Assembly (NCBI RefSeq): GCF_002994045.1
Contig: NZ_MQUC01000003.1
Span: forward strand, 1,526,501-1,590,500
DNA: 64,000 nucleotides
From: Nonlabens agnitus
GTDB lineage: Bacteria; Bacteroidota; Bacteroidia; Flavobacteriales; Flavobacteriaceae
Direction: 5' to 3'
Shown here piece after piece: positions 55,538 to 64,000 of this stretch. The position numbers and the translations under genes are program-made. The notes beneath the pieces are model-generated. The model did no database searches. It had not been told where the DNA came from and was given only the letters and a program-made list of their open reading frames with translations. Position 1 is the stretch's first letter. Each line of letters begins with the position of its first letter.

Positions 55538-56268
55538 TGTTCTTTTTTACCAAGAAAGTTTTTCTGGCAGATGCAATCGATGGTCTCATCGATATGCACA
55601 ATCATGTGTTGCCCAATATTGATGATGGTTCGGATAGTCTGGAGACAACTTCGAGCATGATCAAATGGTATCGTGAATTAGGGTTCTCTGGAGTTTACAC
55701 GACACCTCATACCATGGAGGATTACTATGGGAATGATGCAGAAAAAATCAAAAGCAGCTTCATAGAAACTAAAGCAGGCTTATCAATAGACGATGCAGGT
55801 TTTATTTTAGGTACTGCGTCAGAATATATGATGGACGGTGGTTTTGAGGACATTCTTAAAACTAAGAATTTCTTGACCCTGCCAGGAAATCATCTGTTGT
55901 TTGAATTTAGCTATTTTCAAAAGCCCTTCAATTCGGAAGAGCTGATTTTTGAAATGAGTAATTTGGATTTGAAACCCATTCTAGCGCATCCAGAACGATA
56001 CAGGTATTTAAGCATTCAACAGATGCTGGATTTTGCAAATAGAGGCTGCAGATTGCAACTCAATATGTTGAGCCTATCGGGACACTATGGATCTGATGCT
56101 AAGAAAAAAGCTTTAGACCTTTTAAAAGGCAATCACTATTCTTTCATAGCGACAGACGCTCATAAACAGGAACACCTGAGTAAAATAAAAGACATCCAAA
56201 TAGACAAAAAGCTAGTGCCAGCACTGCAGCGCCTCATTAAAACACAAATGAGTGTATTTGAGAAATAA
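55537..56268 (+). CDS. CpsB/CapC-type tyrosine-protein phosphatase (PHP fold)
   Basis: A 243-residue manganese-dependent phosphatase. DMHNHVLPNIDDGSD holds the first metal ligands, VYTTPHT a further His, LAHPERYR another, and FIATDAHK the C-terminal Asp-x-His. In capsule loci this enzyme dephosphorylates the Wzc-type tyrosine kinase; here the convergent wzc lies immediately downstream on the opposite strand, making the pair a natural regulator/target set. Confidence 0.9.
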   Translation: MFFFTKKVFLADAIDGLIDMHNHVLPNIDDGSDSLETTSSMIKWYRELGFSGVYTTPHTMEDYYGNDAEKIKSSFIETKAGLSIDDAGFILGTASEYMMDGGFEDILKTKNFLTLPGNHLLFEFSYFQKPFNSEELIFEMSNLDLKPILAHPERYRYLSIQQMLDFANRGCRLQLNMLSLSGHYGSDAKKKALDLLKGNHYSFIATDAHKQEHLSKIKDIQIDKKLVPALQRLIKTQMSVFEK

Positions 56269-56296
56269 ATTAGTCTTTTAAAAATCAGGTAATAAA

Positions 56297-58678
56297 TTAC
56301 TTTTTGAGCTTAACTGCTTTCAGTAATCGCGTCCAGGTGCTATCCGCATCTACTCCATAAGAGTAAGCGTATTTGTTCCCATAGCCAAAGTTGGCTATTT
56401 TGACGTTATTCAGTACCATGGCAACATTCTTAAGTTTTTCACTTTCGATGGTATCGCTTACAAAGTCTAACAAAGGCTTTTCGGTATAATTAGCTCGAGT
56501 GACATAAACAGTAACATCCGCTTTATCGCTGATCAATAAGGTATCCGTAACCAGCATGGATGGAGCACTGTCGATGATCACTACATCATAATTTTCTTTT
56601 CCGTAGTCCAAAAGCTCATCGACACGCGAACTTAACCATAGCTCTGCTGGATTGGGAGGAATGGCTCCAGACAGCATTATTTTTAGGTTGGAATTAGCAT
56701 CACTTTCATGAACCAGTTCTTCGGGCTGATATTCTGGATATACCAAGAATTCGGTCACACCTTTTAAATTCTTGCTGCCTTTTACCAAATATCTATGCAA
56801 CTGCGGGTTTCTAATATCACCACCCACAAGCAACACATTTTTACCGGAGTTGGCCATAGTCATGGCAAGATTAAAAGAGACAAATGTTTTTCCTTCACCT
56901 TTTACAGAGGAAGTGACGATGATCACAGGTGTTTTGACGGTATTAGATAGTGCAGAAAGTTTATACTGCAGATTTGTTCGCAAAATCCTAAACGATTCAG
57001 CTAATATGGACCTGTCGTTCTTAGTAATTACATCAGATTCATCTGAAGCCAATTTTGGCACTTCGCCTAGGAAAGAGGTGTTGGATAGACGTCTCGTAAC
57101 ATCTTTTCTGTTTTCGATTTTGTTATAAATCAAGCCTTTCAAATAGATAAACGCAAAGGGTATAAGTAGTCCTACAATCAGAGCTCCCAAAAGCACAATT
57201 TTTGGTTTAGGAGAAATAGGTTGATCAGAAATCCAGGCACTATCAACCACTTTTGCCTTGGGTGCTGTAACGGCTAGGCTTATAGCAGTTTCTTCTTTCT
57301 TTTGAAAGAGATACAAGTAGATAGCCTCAACGATAGTTTGGTCTCGTTCTATATCTCTTGCCGTTCTTTCGGTCGCCGGAATTTCCCCCAATCGCCCTTC
57401 AATTCTATTATTTTGAGAAGCAATGCTGCCTAACCGCACTTCTAATGACTGGATATAGGAATTTAAAGATGCATTTATCGAGGACCTTAATTTGGACAAT
57501 TGACCCTGTAATTCCTGTACAATAGGGTTAAGCTCAGTGGCCGTTTCTAAGCGTTGATTATAAGTAAGTAAAAGCTGATTATACTCATTAATAATTTCAT
57601 TAACCGAACTACTTCCTAGGGTTAAATTAGCTGGAATATATTCAGTATCATTTAAGCTTGCCATATAAGCACGCAAATCTTTAGCAATTCTTAATTGCGT
57701 TTGAGCCTCAATTTGCAAGGAGGTATATTCTGCGCTGGATTGTAGATTTAAACCAGCCTCGGCTACAATGTCGGATAGATTATTCTCTCTTTTAAAATTC
57801 TCCTTTTTGATCTCAACAGAATCTAGGGACAATTCTATAGTAGCTAACCGATCTTCAATAAACTCCACGGTGTTTTTAGCTACGATATTTTTATCCTCGG
57901 TCGCATCTTTATTATATTCAATAATCAATTGATTCAAAATTGCAGCCGCTTTTGAAGGCACCGGATCAGAAATGGACAAATCGATCACACTACCTCTCTT
58001 TACAGATTGTGAAATAGAAACCTTGTCCGCATAACTAACGACTACTTTTTCAAAATCAGCCAATCTTACAAGAAAAATGTTATCGCTGTCCTTGCTATCC
58101 AAAGAACTATTGAGGGAGCTGATTTGAACTTCGGTATTCTCACCAACTTTGACATAAGAACCAAAATTGGCCGTCTTAGTTTCCTCACCTTCATTAACCC
58201 AATATTCAAAAGTCAACTGAGAAATGGGTTGTACGTAAAATTCTACCGGTGTTTCTACACTTACGGTATCTAGTACTTTGGTAACTGTAAAAGGAGCAGA
58301 TTGGAATACCTCAGAAGTTTTAATATTACCTTCTCTAAAATACCGCACATCTAAACGAAGCTCCTCCACCACTCTAGACATAAGTCTTCTTGAGGTCAAA
58401 ATTTCAATCTCGTTCTCTACACTATTGAAATTATTTCCAAGCATTCCCAAATCCCCTAAAGCAGCTAATTCTGATACACCTCCTCCAGCCTGAGTATCTT
58501 TAATCAGTATAGAGGCCTCGGCTTGATAAATTTTAGTCGAATACCTCAAATAGAAAAAGGCTATCGTTATGAACAAAACCGCAGATATCACAAACCAAAA
58601 CCATTTATTTAAGTACGGTTGAATTTGCTGTGAAAGCGTTTCCTCAGTCATTGTGTGTTGCTGATTTGATTCTTGCAT
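56297..58678 (-). CDS. wzc: Wzc-type polysaccharide co-polymerase/tyrosine kinase
   Basis: A 793-residue inner-membrane protein. Helix near 30-50, a periplasmic Wzz-like and coiled-coil region (about 55-500), a second helix (about 505-525) and a cytoplasmic BY-kinase. Walker A is SSVKGEGKT near 589; Walker A' reads LLVGGDIRNP, where the usual first Asp is Gly, and Walker B is VVIIDSAPSM. The C-terminus has a small Tyr cluster (YGNKYAYSYG) for autophosphorylation. Its ATG overlaps the wza stop (TAATG). Confidence 0.95.
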   Translation of the reverse strand: MQESNQQHTMTEETLSQQIQPYLNKWFWFVISAVLFITIAFFYLRYSTKIYQAEASILIKDTQAGGGVSELAALGDLGMLGNNFNSVENEIEILTSRRLMSRVVEELRLDVRYFREGNIKTSEVFQSAPFTVTKVLDTVSVETPVEFYVQPISQLTFEYWVNEGEETKTANFGSYVKVGENTEVQISSLNSSLDSKDSDNIFLVRLADFEKVVVSYADKVSISQSVKRGSVIDLSISDPVPSKAAAILNQLIIEYNKDATEDKNIVAKNTVEFIEDRLATIELSLDSVEIKKENFKRENNLSDIVAEAGLNLQSSAEYTSLQIEAQTQLRIAKDLRAYMASLNDTEYIPANLTLGSSSVNEIINEYNQLLLTYNQRLETATELNPIVQELQGQLSKLRSSINASLNSYIQSLEVRLGSIASQNNRIEGRLGEIPATERTARDIERDQTIVEAIYLYLFQKKEETAISLAVTAPKAKVVDSAWISDQPISPKPKIVLLGALIVGLLIPFAFIYLKGLIYNKIENRKDVTRRLSNTSFLGEVPKLASDESDVITKNDRSILAESFRILRTNLQYKLSALSNTVKTPVIIVTSSVKGEGKTFVSFNLAMTMANSGKNVLLVGGDIRNPQLHRYLVKGSKNLKGVTEFLVYPEYQPEELVHESDANSNLKIMLSGAIPPNPAELWLSSRVDELLDYGKENYDVVIIDSAPSMLVTDTLLISDKADVTVYVTRANYTEKPLLDFVSDTIESEKLKNVAMVLNNVKIANFGYGNKYAYSYGVDADSTWTRLLKAVKLKK

Positions 58679-59451
58679 TAACGGGAAATAAGTATGATAA
58701 CAGATAGTAAAACCGAGGCTATGGAAACATAGAGGGCATTGTTACGGTTAAAAGATGCCCCATTGACTTGTGCGTTATTAGGACCTACAACTAAAACATC
58801 ATTTTGTTGTAAATAGAATAATTCACTGTCTAGAACATCAGATTTGGTCAAATCAATGATATGACTTTCTTGAATTCCATTTCTATCTCTCAGTAAAATA
58901 ATGTCTTTTCGCTTTCCATAAATAGTTAGATCACCAGCCAGTCCTAAAGCTTGCGGTAGAGTGACCCTTTCATCAGGAATAGTAAATGTTCCTGGACGCT
59001 GTACTTCTCCTAAAACAGTGATTTTAAAATTGGCAATTCTGACATTAACAACAGCGTCCGTGATATATTTACGGTATTCATTTGACAACTCCTCTTCTAG
59101 CGTCATTCGTGATTTACCAGCAACCCTATATTTTCCCAACTTTGGTAAAATAATATAACCATCGGTGTCAACTAAGTAATCCTGTAATAAGGGCTGGCCA
59201 TTTACTCTAAAGTCATTTGCGTCAGTGATTCCAGGAATTAATCTATTGTAAGGACTGGCATTAGTCATGTCAGCACTGCTCACGATAATGGAAAGCCGAT
59301 CATTATTTTTAATGATAGACTTGTAATTTTCTGGAGTATAACTTTCTTTTTCTTGTATATCTTGAAAGTACAACACTTCCTTTTTGGTCGTGCAACTAGC
59401 AATTAGCATTAGGCAAATTAAAAGAAGCAAAGAGGATGATGAACGTAGCAT
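58678..59451 (-). CDS. wza: Polysaccharide export lipoprotein, Wza family
   Basis: A 257-residue outer-membrane export protein with lipobox LIASC (Cys20). The poly-export (about 45-130) and SLBB (about 145-200: FKITVLGEVQRPGTFTIPDE) domains are clear, and a C-terminal hydrophobic stretch (about 240-255, SIASVLLSVIILISR) is likely a membrane anchor. Upstream partner of Wzc in capsule or exopolysaccharide export; coupled by TAATG. Confidence 0.94.
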   Translation of the reverse strand: MLRSSSSLLLLICLMLIASCTTKKEVLYFQDIQEKESYTPENYKSIIKNNDRLSIIVSSADMTNASPYNRLIPGITDANDFRVNGQPLLQDYLVDTDGYIILPKLGKYRVAGKSRMTLEEELSNEYRKYITDAVVNVRIANFKITVLGEVQRPGTFTIPDERVTLPQALGLAGDLTIYGKRKDIILLRDRNGIQESHIIDLTKSDVLDSELFYLQQNDVLVVGPNNAQVNGASFNRNNALYVSIASVLLSVIILISR

Positions 59452-59468
59452 TTATTATTTTAAAAGTG

Positions 59469-59476
59469 CAAAGGTA
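59469..59476 (-). promoter_or_regulatory. Promoter -7 box of wza-wzc
   Basis: The minus strand reads TACCTTTG, 17 bp before the wza ATG. Confidence 0.5.
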
Positions 59477-59481
59477 AGAAA

Positions 59482-61436
59482 TCAATCTTCTGAATGGGTC
59501 GGTATGTCCAGAAACTCATAAACGCTATTTTCGCTTTTAAATTCGGGTACCAAAACTTTAAGCTTACTAATCATATGAATATCATTAGACTGTTCTGCAG
59601 CTGCAGCAATTTCAATAATCAAATTCATGACGTGCTCTAAAGATTGAGCATGGTCTATAGCCCTTAAGATCTTGGAATGATGTGTGGGAAGCGTAGTGGC
59701 CTCGTTACTTAAAAGTTCTTCATACAGCTTCTCACCAGGTCGTAAACCTATCACTGAAATTTTGATGTCTTTATCAGGCTCTAAACCAGAAAGCTTAATC
59801 ATCTTTCTCGCCAGATCCATGATTCTAACGGGTTTCCCCATGTCAAATACAAAAACCTCGCCTCCTTGTCCCATAGTTCCAGCCTGAAGAACCAATTGAC
59901 AGGCTTCAGGAATGGTCATAAAATACCTTATAATATTCTCGTGAGTGACAGTAACAGGACCGCCATTTTTAATTTGTTCCTTAAAATAAGGAATGACAGA
60001 ACCATTGGATCCTAGAACATTACCAAATCTAGTAGTGATGAACTTGGTTTCACCGTCGCCTTCTTTCATCAACGATTGCACATAAATTTCGGCAGCCCTT
60101 TTACTAGCGCCCATAACATTAGTAGGGTTCACCGCCTTATCGGTACTGACCATAACAAATCGATCCGCACAATATTCCGCAGATAAATCAGCAAGGTTTA
60201 CCGTTCCTAAGATGTTGACTTGTATCGCCTCGGTTGGATTACGCTCAATAAGTGGGACATGTTTATAGGCAGCAGCATGAAAAACAACAGCAATCGATTC
60301 ACTCTTGAAAATCTCCTCGATTCTGGACTTTTTCCGAACATCGGCTAGTATGAATTCATAGGAGACCTCTGGATGATCTTTGCGTAACTCTAACTCTAAA
60401 TTGTGTAGAGGTGATTCCGCCTGATCCAATACCAATACTTTTTTAGGTTGATAATGACTGACCTGACGTACAATTTCACTACCTATAGACCCTGCACCGC
60501 CTGTAATAAGAACAATCTTATCGTTAATATAATGATGGATCTGTGAGTCATCTAGATTGATGGGATGGCGCTCTAATAGGTCTTCAATCTGGATTTCTTT
60601 AATATTCCCATTGACATCAGATTCGTTTTCCCATTTGGTGATAGAGGGAGCGTGATAGATTCTCAAATTTTGTTCAAGAGCAAGGTCTACTAAATGATTC
60701 TTTTCAGATACTTTCATTTGATCTCCCACCATGACCAGTCCATTGATTTTATAAGGTGCAATGGTTTCAAAAAAATGTTCATCATATTTAAAAATGGGAG
60801 CACCTTGAATTTTTATCTTTTTATACTTTTTTTTAAAACTGACAAACCCTCCCAAAACAAAATTTTGACGGTCAGAAATCGATAAGGCTTCTCCTACAGC
60901 GATGGCATCATCATTAACACCCAGGATAAGAACTCGATGTTTTTTTCGCCCCATATTAGTCATATACGTATATAAGGACTTCACTAATATGCGCAACATC
61001 AACATACAAGCAAAGGTGATCACTGCATGGATAATCAAAAATGGGATCAAGAATATTTTAGATCCAGAAAACAGATAGTATCCATAACTTATAGAAGCAA
61101 GTAATACAGCACTAAAACCACTGGAAAAAGCAATCTTAAAAATATCTACAAAGGTGCTGTGACGTATAAGACCCGCATACGTACTAAATAGAAAAAGGAA
61201 GAAAAATAAACCAGGGAAATAAAGAGGCACTCTTCCCAAAGGTTGAGCACATCGTAAAAAGACACATTTAAATGAGACGCAATAAAGAACGTCATGAAAA
61301 ATGAAAAAACAACGGTAGCCAAATCGATGATAAGCACCAACCATCTTGGCAAATAATTTAGGTTGCGTATACGCACTCTATTGTCCTCATTCCAGAGAAT
61401 TTGTCTAGCACGTATTTTAAAATACCTCCACTTCAC
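59482..61436 (-). pseudogene. CapD/PglF-like nucleoside-diphosphate-sugar 4,6-dehydratase, split by a frameshift
   Basis: A UDP-N-acetylhexosamine 4,6-dehydratase-type enzyme with an N-terminal membrane domain and a cytoplasmic SDR domain (LITGGAGSIGSEIVRQ, VSTDKAVNPTNVMGASKR). The N-terminal part (MKWRYFKIRARQILWNED, LPRWLVLIIDLATVVF) is read from 61436 and runs to 61146 in one frame, while the remainder continues from about 61200 in another. Adding one base near the A run at 61192-61196 (e.g. five to six A) restores a continuous FFLFSTYAGLIRHS. So the gene has a single-base deletion or a sequencing error. Everything else is intact, and the product would be near 651 residues. Confidence 0.85.
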
Positions 61437-61470
61437 AACTGTCGCCTTTTTGGAAATCTAACGCAAGGTA

Positions 61471-61503
61471 ATAAAAAAGGTGGTGCACTGGCACCACCTC
61501 TTG
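61471..61503 (-). terminator. Rho-independent terminator of the small secreted protein gene
   Basis: Stem AGGTGGTGC/GCACCACCT with a 4-base loop and a T run on the minus strand, between the 61523 gene and the capD-like gene. Confidence 0.85.
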
Positions 61504-61522
61504 TAGATCCTACGTTTATAAC

Positions 61523-61714
61523 TTAGTCTTCTCGTTGAGCCGCCTTAAATCCAATGACCAATGCAACTGCTGCAGCAATGGCAATTCCAGGAATTGGCGC
61601 CATGCTAACATCATCGACATCAGTTTCAAAATCAGGTGGTGCACTTTCCTGTGCATAAAGACTACCAGTAAAAAGCATCGCTGAAACAAATAATAAAGTT
61701 TTTAAATTTTTCAT
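61523..61714 (-). CDS. Small exported protein with C-terminal membrane anchor (63 residues)
   Basis: Not recognised as a named family. A signal peptide (MKNLKTLLFVSAMLFTGSLYAQ) is followed by an acidic linker (PPDFETDVDDVSM), a PIPG turn, a hydrophobic stretch (IAIAAAVALVIGF) and a charged tail KAAQRED. Short proteins of this layout occur next to flavobacterial polysaccharide loci, and the pattern resembles tripartite sorting signals; that is inference. The frame is open upstream to about 61963, but this ATG gives a clean signal peptide. Own terminator; in the wza-wzc/pglE cluster. Confidence 0.7.
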   Translation of the reverse strand: MKNLKTLLFVSAMLFTGSLYAQESAPPDFETDVDDVSMAPIPGIAIAAAVALVIGFKAAQRED

Positions 61715-62005
61715 GCTAAAATCAGTTAAGTTTAATTTTATAGAGGTTAGGAGATCATTCTGATAAACTTGTATCAAATATAAACCGCTGTCCAACTCAT
61801 TCATTCCATTAATCGTCTCAATGCTTCCACTTCTGGTCTTCTCCACCATATGCATTTGTTGACCTAAAGTATGGAAGATTTTAAAAGTCATCGGATTCCA
61901 AGCCTCTAGGTTGTAGATGGTAACGGCATCACTGCTGGAAGGATTAGAAAATATGGAGATCGCTTACGCGAAAGCGGGATCATGATCGATCCTTAAAGCA
62001 GATGA
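61715..62005 (-). pseudogene. Remnant of a type IX secretion (Por) C-terminal sorting domain
   Basis: Read in frame with the small protein gene are the pieces ISIFSNPSSSDAVTIYN, FKIFHTLGQQM and MNELDSGLYLIQVYQNDLL, the recognisable pattern of a type A sorting domain (NPS, LGQQ, SGLYLIQV). No cargo protein precedes it: a stop (TAA, 61966-61964) interrupts the frame inside a palindrome copy, followed by another at 62008. It is thus a degraded gene end. Confidence 0.65.
61961..61976. repeat. Palindrome, 15/16 copy (in T9SS-domain remnant)
   Basis: CGCTTACGCGAAAGCG; the T-to-A change turns the AFAKA Lys codon (minus strand AAA) into a TAA stop. Confidence 0.85.
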
Positions 62006-62649
62006 TTAAATAAGATGTGAAGTCATTTTATCTGGTAGGGTGATTACCTAAGAGTCATGCCCTTATAAGATCTGTTTAATGTAGTTAAAGGCTAATTAAT
62101 GATAACTTCATTTTTTGAATTGGGTTCCTCTCTAAACTGAAAACAATAAGTAAGCTAGAGTAATTTCTTGGGTTGAATAAACAAACCCCTAAATAAAGAT
62201 TATATCCAGCATATTTCAAATCAATCCTGCTTACAGTTTATCAATCATAATTATAATGCTAGTCAGACTAACAAAAAGTCGAAGAACCTTTGTTCTCCCT
62301 TTATCAATATCTAAAAGATGGACAAAGTATATTCCGCATAAGGATCATCTGTAACAGACCGATTCACTATCAGATTTCAATTTTTTCTTAAATAAATCAA
62401 ATGCAGCTACTTCTTGATTTAAGACTACATCTTTGAGTCTTACTAAAATTGGATTTGGTTTTTAACGTAAACGACCATGAAAACTGAAATTGAAAACGAT
62501 GTAAGTCTTTTCAGTATTACGGAGAGGAACTATAGTATGAATACTATCAAAATAATTTTCACTGTCAATAGCAAACTGATCAATCTAAAGGCTGAATCAA
62601 ATGTTCGAAACTTTATGAATCCAGTTAGACAGAGGATAAGTATGAAATG
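62006..62649. other. Gene-poor AT-rich region upstream of the pglE-like gene
   Basis: No convincing gene. A 58-codon frame (62477-62653, plus strand, MKTEIENDVSLF start) overlaps the 3' end of the aminotransferase gene by 4 bp and has no family resemblance. The stretch with its neighbouring sorting-domain remnant looks like decayed sequence. Confidence 0.5.
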
Positions 62650-63786
62650 CTAACTAAAAACTTTTGTTATAACACTAGCAATACGCTCCCTATCGGCATT
62701 TGTGAGATTTGATCCAGAAGGAAGGCACAAACCCTTTTCAAAAAGCTCCTCGCATACGGTACCTCCATAATAGGGGTACTTGGAATAAAGAGGTTGCAGG
62801 TGCATAGGTTTCCATAAAGGGCGTGATTCTATGTTTTCGGCTTCTAATGCCAGTCGCAAATCCTCTCTCGTAATACCACCGGTGACAGCTGGATCAACTA
62901 AAATGGCACTAAGCCAATGGTTAGAATAATAATCGGCAGATTTTTCAACGAGAACCTCTACTCCATCGATAGCTGCAAACAATTCTTGATAAAATTGATT
63001 CATAGCACGGCGTAGATGGACATGCTTATCAAGGACTTGCATCTGGCCACGACCTATACCGGCACTAATATTACTCATACGGTAATTGTAACCTACCTCA
63101 CTATGCTGATAATGCGGCGCCTCGTCTCTTGCTTGGGTGGCCAGATAAACTGTTTTTTGTTTATCCTCTATGGAATGGCAAACCATCGCTCCACCACCGC
63201 TGGTCGTGATGATTTTGTTACCGTTAAAACTAAGGATCCCAAAGTCCCCAAAGGTTCCGCATTTTCGTCCGTTGTAACTACTACCTAAAGCCTCAGCGCT
63301 ATCTTCAATGACGGGTATGGAGTACGCTTTCGCGAAAGCATGAATCTCATCCACCTTATAGGGCATACCATACAAGTGCACCGCGATAATGGCTTTGGGC
63401 TTCTTACCTTTATCAATACGGTCTTCTATAGCACTTTTTAAAGAATCAGGACACATGTTCCAAGTGTCGCGCTCACTATCCACTAAAATAGGTGTAGCAC
63501 CTAGATACAATATGGGATTGGAGCTACCACAAAAAGTAAAACTTTGGCAAATGACCTCATCGCCGGCGGTCACACCTGCCTGGATAAGTGCGAGATGAAT
63601 CGCTGCAGTACCAGAGCTTAGGGCCGCTACCTTAACATCCTGACCCTGATAGGTTTCTAGGTCCTTTTCAAATCCGTTGACATTAGGTCCTAGAGGTGCC
63701 ACCCAGTTCGTATCAAACGCCTCGGTCACAAAGTCACGTTCTGCACCACCCATATGCGGTGAAGACAGCCAAATTTTTTCTTGCAT
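62650..63786 (-). CDS. DegT/DnrJ/EryC1-type sugar aminotransferase (PglE-like)
   Basis: A 378-residue PLP enzyme for amino sugars. Signatures: WLSSPHMGGAERDFVTEAF at the N-terminus, SGTAAIHLAL, VIEDSAEALGSSYNGRKCGTFGD and the PLP Lys in SFNGNKIITTSGGG. Together with the capD/pglF-like dehydratase and a sugar transferase this fits a bacillosamine-type (4-amino-4,6-dideoxy) sugar route. A palindrome copy is read as HAFAKAYSIPVIED, where family members have a same-length, similar stretch. Confidence 0.93.
   Translation of the reverse strand: MQEKIWLSSPHMGGAERDFVTEAFDTNWVAPLGPNVNGFEKDLETYQGQDVKVAALSSGTAAIHLALIQAGVTAGDEVICQSFTFCGSSNPILYLGATPILVDSERDTWNMCPDSLKSAIEDRIDKGKKPKAIIAVHLYGMPYKVDEIHAFAKAYSIPVIEDSAEALGSSYNGRKCGTFGDFGILSFNGNKIITTSGGGAMVCHSIEDKQKTVYLATQARDEAPHYQHSEVGYNYRMSNISAGIGRGQMQVLDKHVHLRRAMNQFYQELFAAIDGVEVLVEKSADYYSNHWLSAILVDPAVTGGITREDLRLALEAENIESRPLWKPMHLQPLYSKYPYYGGTVCEELFEKGLCLPSGSNLTNADRERIASVITKVFS
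63325..63340. repeat. Palindrome, 15/16 copy (in pglE-like gene)
   Basis: CGCTTTCGCGAAAGCA; read as AFAKA on the minus strand. Confidence 0.85.
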
Positions 63787-63813
63787 GATAAAGTTTAAGT
63801 CGGTAAAGATAAT

Positions 63814-64000
63814 CTACTTAAATAAGGAAATAAAAGTCAGCCAGATGATTTTGAGATCGTACGTAAGACTGCGCTTTTCCAAATACTCCAAGTTCATAGC
63901 TATCTTGTCTGGAAAGATGACGGTATCGTTATATGCTTTAGGATCCTTTTGTTGTTTCAGAAGCGCTTCCTCATTTCTATATTTTAAGGCTGCCAGACTG
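63814..64000 (-). CDS. Bacterial sugar transferase, C-terminal part (continues beyond window)
   Basis: About 62 residues before a TAG stop. The segments LAALKYRNEEALLKQQKDP, YNDTVIFPDKIAMNLEYLEK and the hydrophobic end LKIIWLTFISLF match the C-terminus of undecaprenyl-phosphate sugar-1-phosphate transferases (PglC/WcaJ type), which start lipid-linked repeat units. The N-terminal membrane and catalytic part lies outside the window. It lies 27 bp upstream of the pglE-like start on the same strand, so the two form one operon. Confidence 0.85.
   Translation of the reverse strand, partial: SLAALKYRNEEALLKQQKDPKAYNDTVIFPDKIAMNLEYLEKRSLTYDLKIIWLTFISLFK

Noticed and set aside
62477..62653. 58-codon plus-strand frame
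   Set aside because: No signal peptide or similarity, weak composition, and overlap with the end of an opposite-strand gene; left as part of the gene-poor region.
1..64000. CRISPR array, rRNA, prophage or insertion sequence
   Set aside because: No regularly spaced direct repeats, transposase, integrase or phage structural gene was seen; the recurring palindrome is dispersed at irregular multi-kilobase distances.

Overview
The window reads as chromosome of a marine member of the Flavobacteriaceae (phylum Bacteroidota). The evidence is the set of flavobacterial protein families (DUF2452, DUF2853, DUF6095, an OstA-like protein, a degenerate RibBA, a BlaI/M56-TonB pair), promoter -7 boxes of the form TAnnTTTG, almost no Shine-Dalgarno sequences, many TTG starts and menaquinone biosynthesis. 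The palindrome CGCTTTCGCGAAAGCG is scattered through the window and points to the Nonlabens/Dokdonia part of the family (inference). No plasmid, phage, insertion sequence, CRISPR array or rRNA is visible.

Layout. 1-3.4 kb: ppk1 (cut by the window edge), sixA and pdxH in one minus-strand operon, then a tRNA-Ser/tRNA-Pro unit. 3.5-14.3 kb: 7TM-HD phosphodiesterase, thiolase and NlpC/P60 protein, a TPR protein downstream of gyrA, and clpC. 14.4-18.4 kb: an unknown small protein, nnrDE, gcvT and an epimerase-like protein. 18.4-24.7 kb: a PAS sensor with a degenerate kinase core, menB, small unknowns, and a blaI/M56-TonB pair behind three identical operators. 24.9-26.9 kb: a 37-codon mini-gene, then a sugar dehydrogenase with a cytochrome c. 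27-36.4 kb: menD, menF and a menI-like thioesterase, hydrolases, rdgB, an M28 peptidase, a helicase and a VTT membrane protein. 36.6-43.4 kb: OmpA lipoprotein, glycosyltransferase, holA-menA, oxyR divergent from tpx, and dgkA. 43.5-56.3 kb: a long plus-strand run, ftsK-lolA-lptF/G, ribB, murQ, OstA-like protein, aminotransferase, TPR protein and a CpsB-like phosphatase. 56.3-64 kb: the end of an exopolysaccharide locus on the minus strand (wzc, wza, a frameshifted capD/pglF-like gene, a small secreted membrane protein, a pglE-like aminotransferase, a sugar transferase).

Several genes work together. menB, menD, menF, menI and menA cover most of menaquinone synthesis although spread over 20 kb. 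lolA, lptF/G, the OstA-like protein, murQ and dgkA serve the cell envelope. oxyR and tpx form a peroxide-response pair. The last 8 kb makes and exports a surface polysaccharide.

The strongest unexplained signal is the 16-bp palindrome: 12 perfect and 5 near-perfect copies in 64 kb, both between genes and inside reading frames. In genes it is read as Ala-Phe-Ala-Lys-Ala in 9 of 11 cases, and in several it seems to replace native sequence rather than add to it. Other points of interest are the triple BlaI-type operator, the capD frameshift, the phosphoacceptor-less PAS kinase, a one-cysteine Tpx, and small secreted or orphan proteins.
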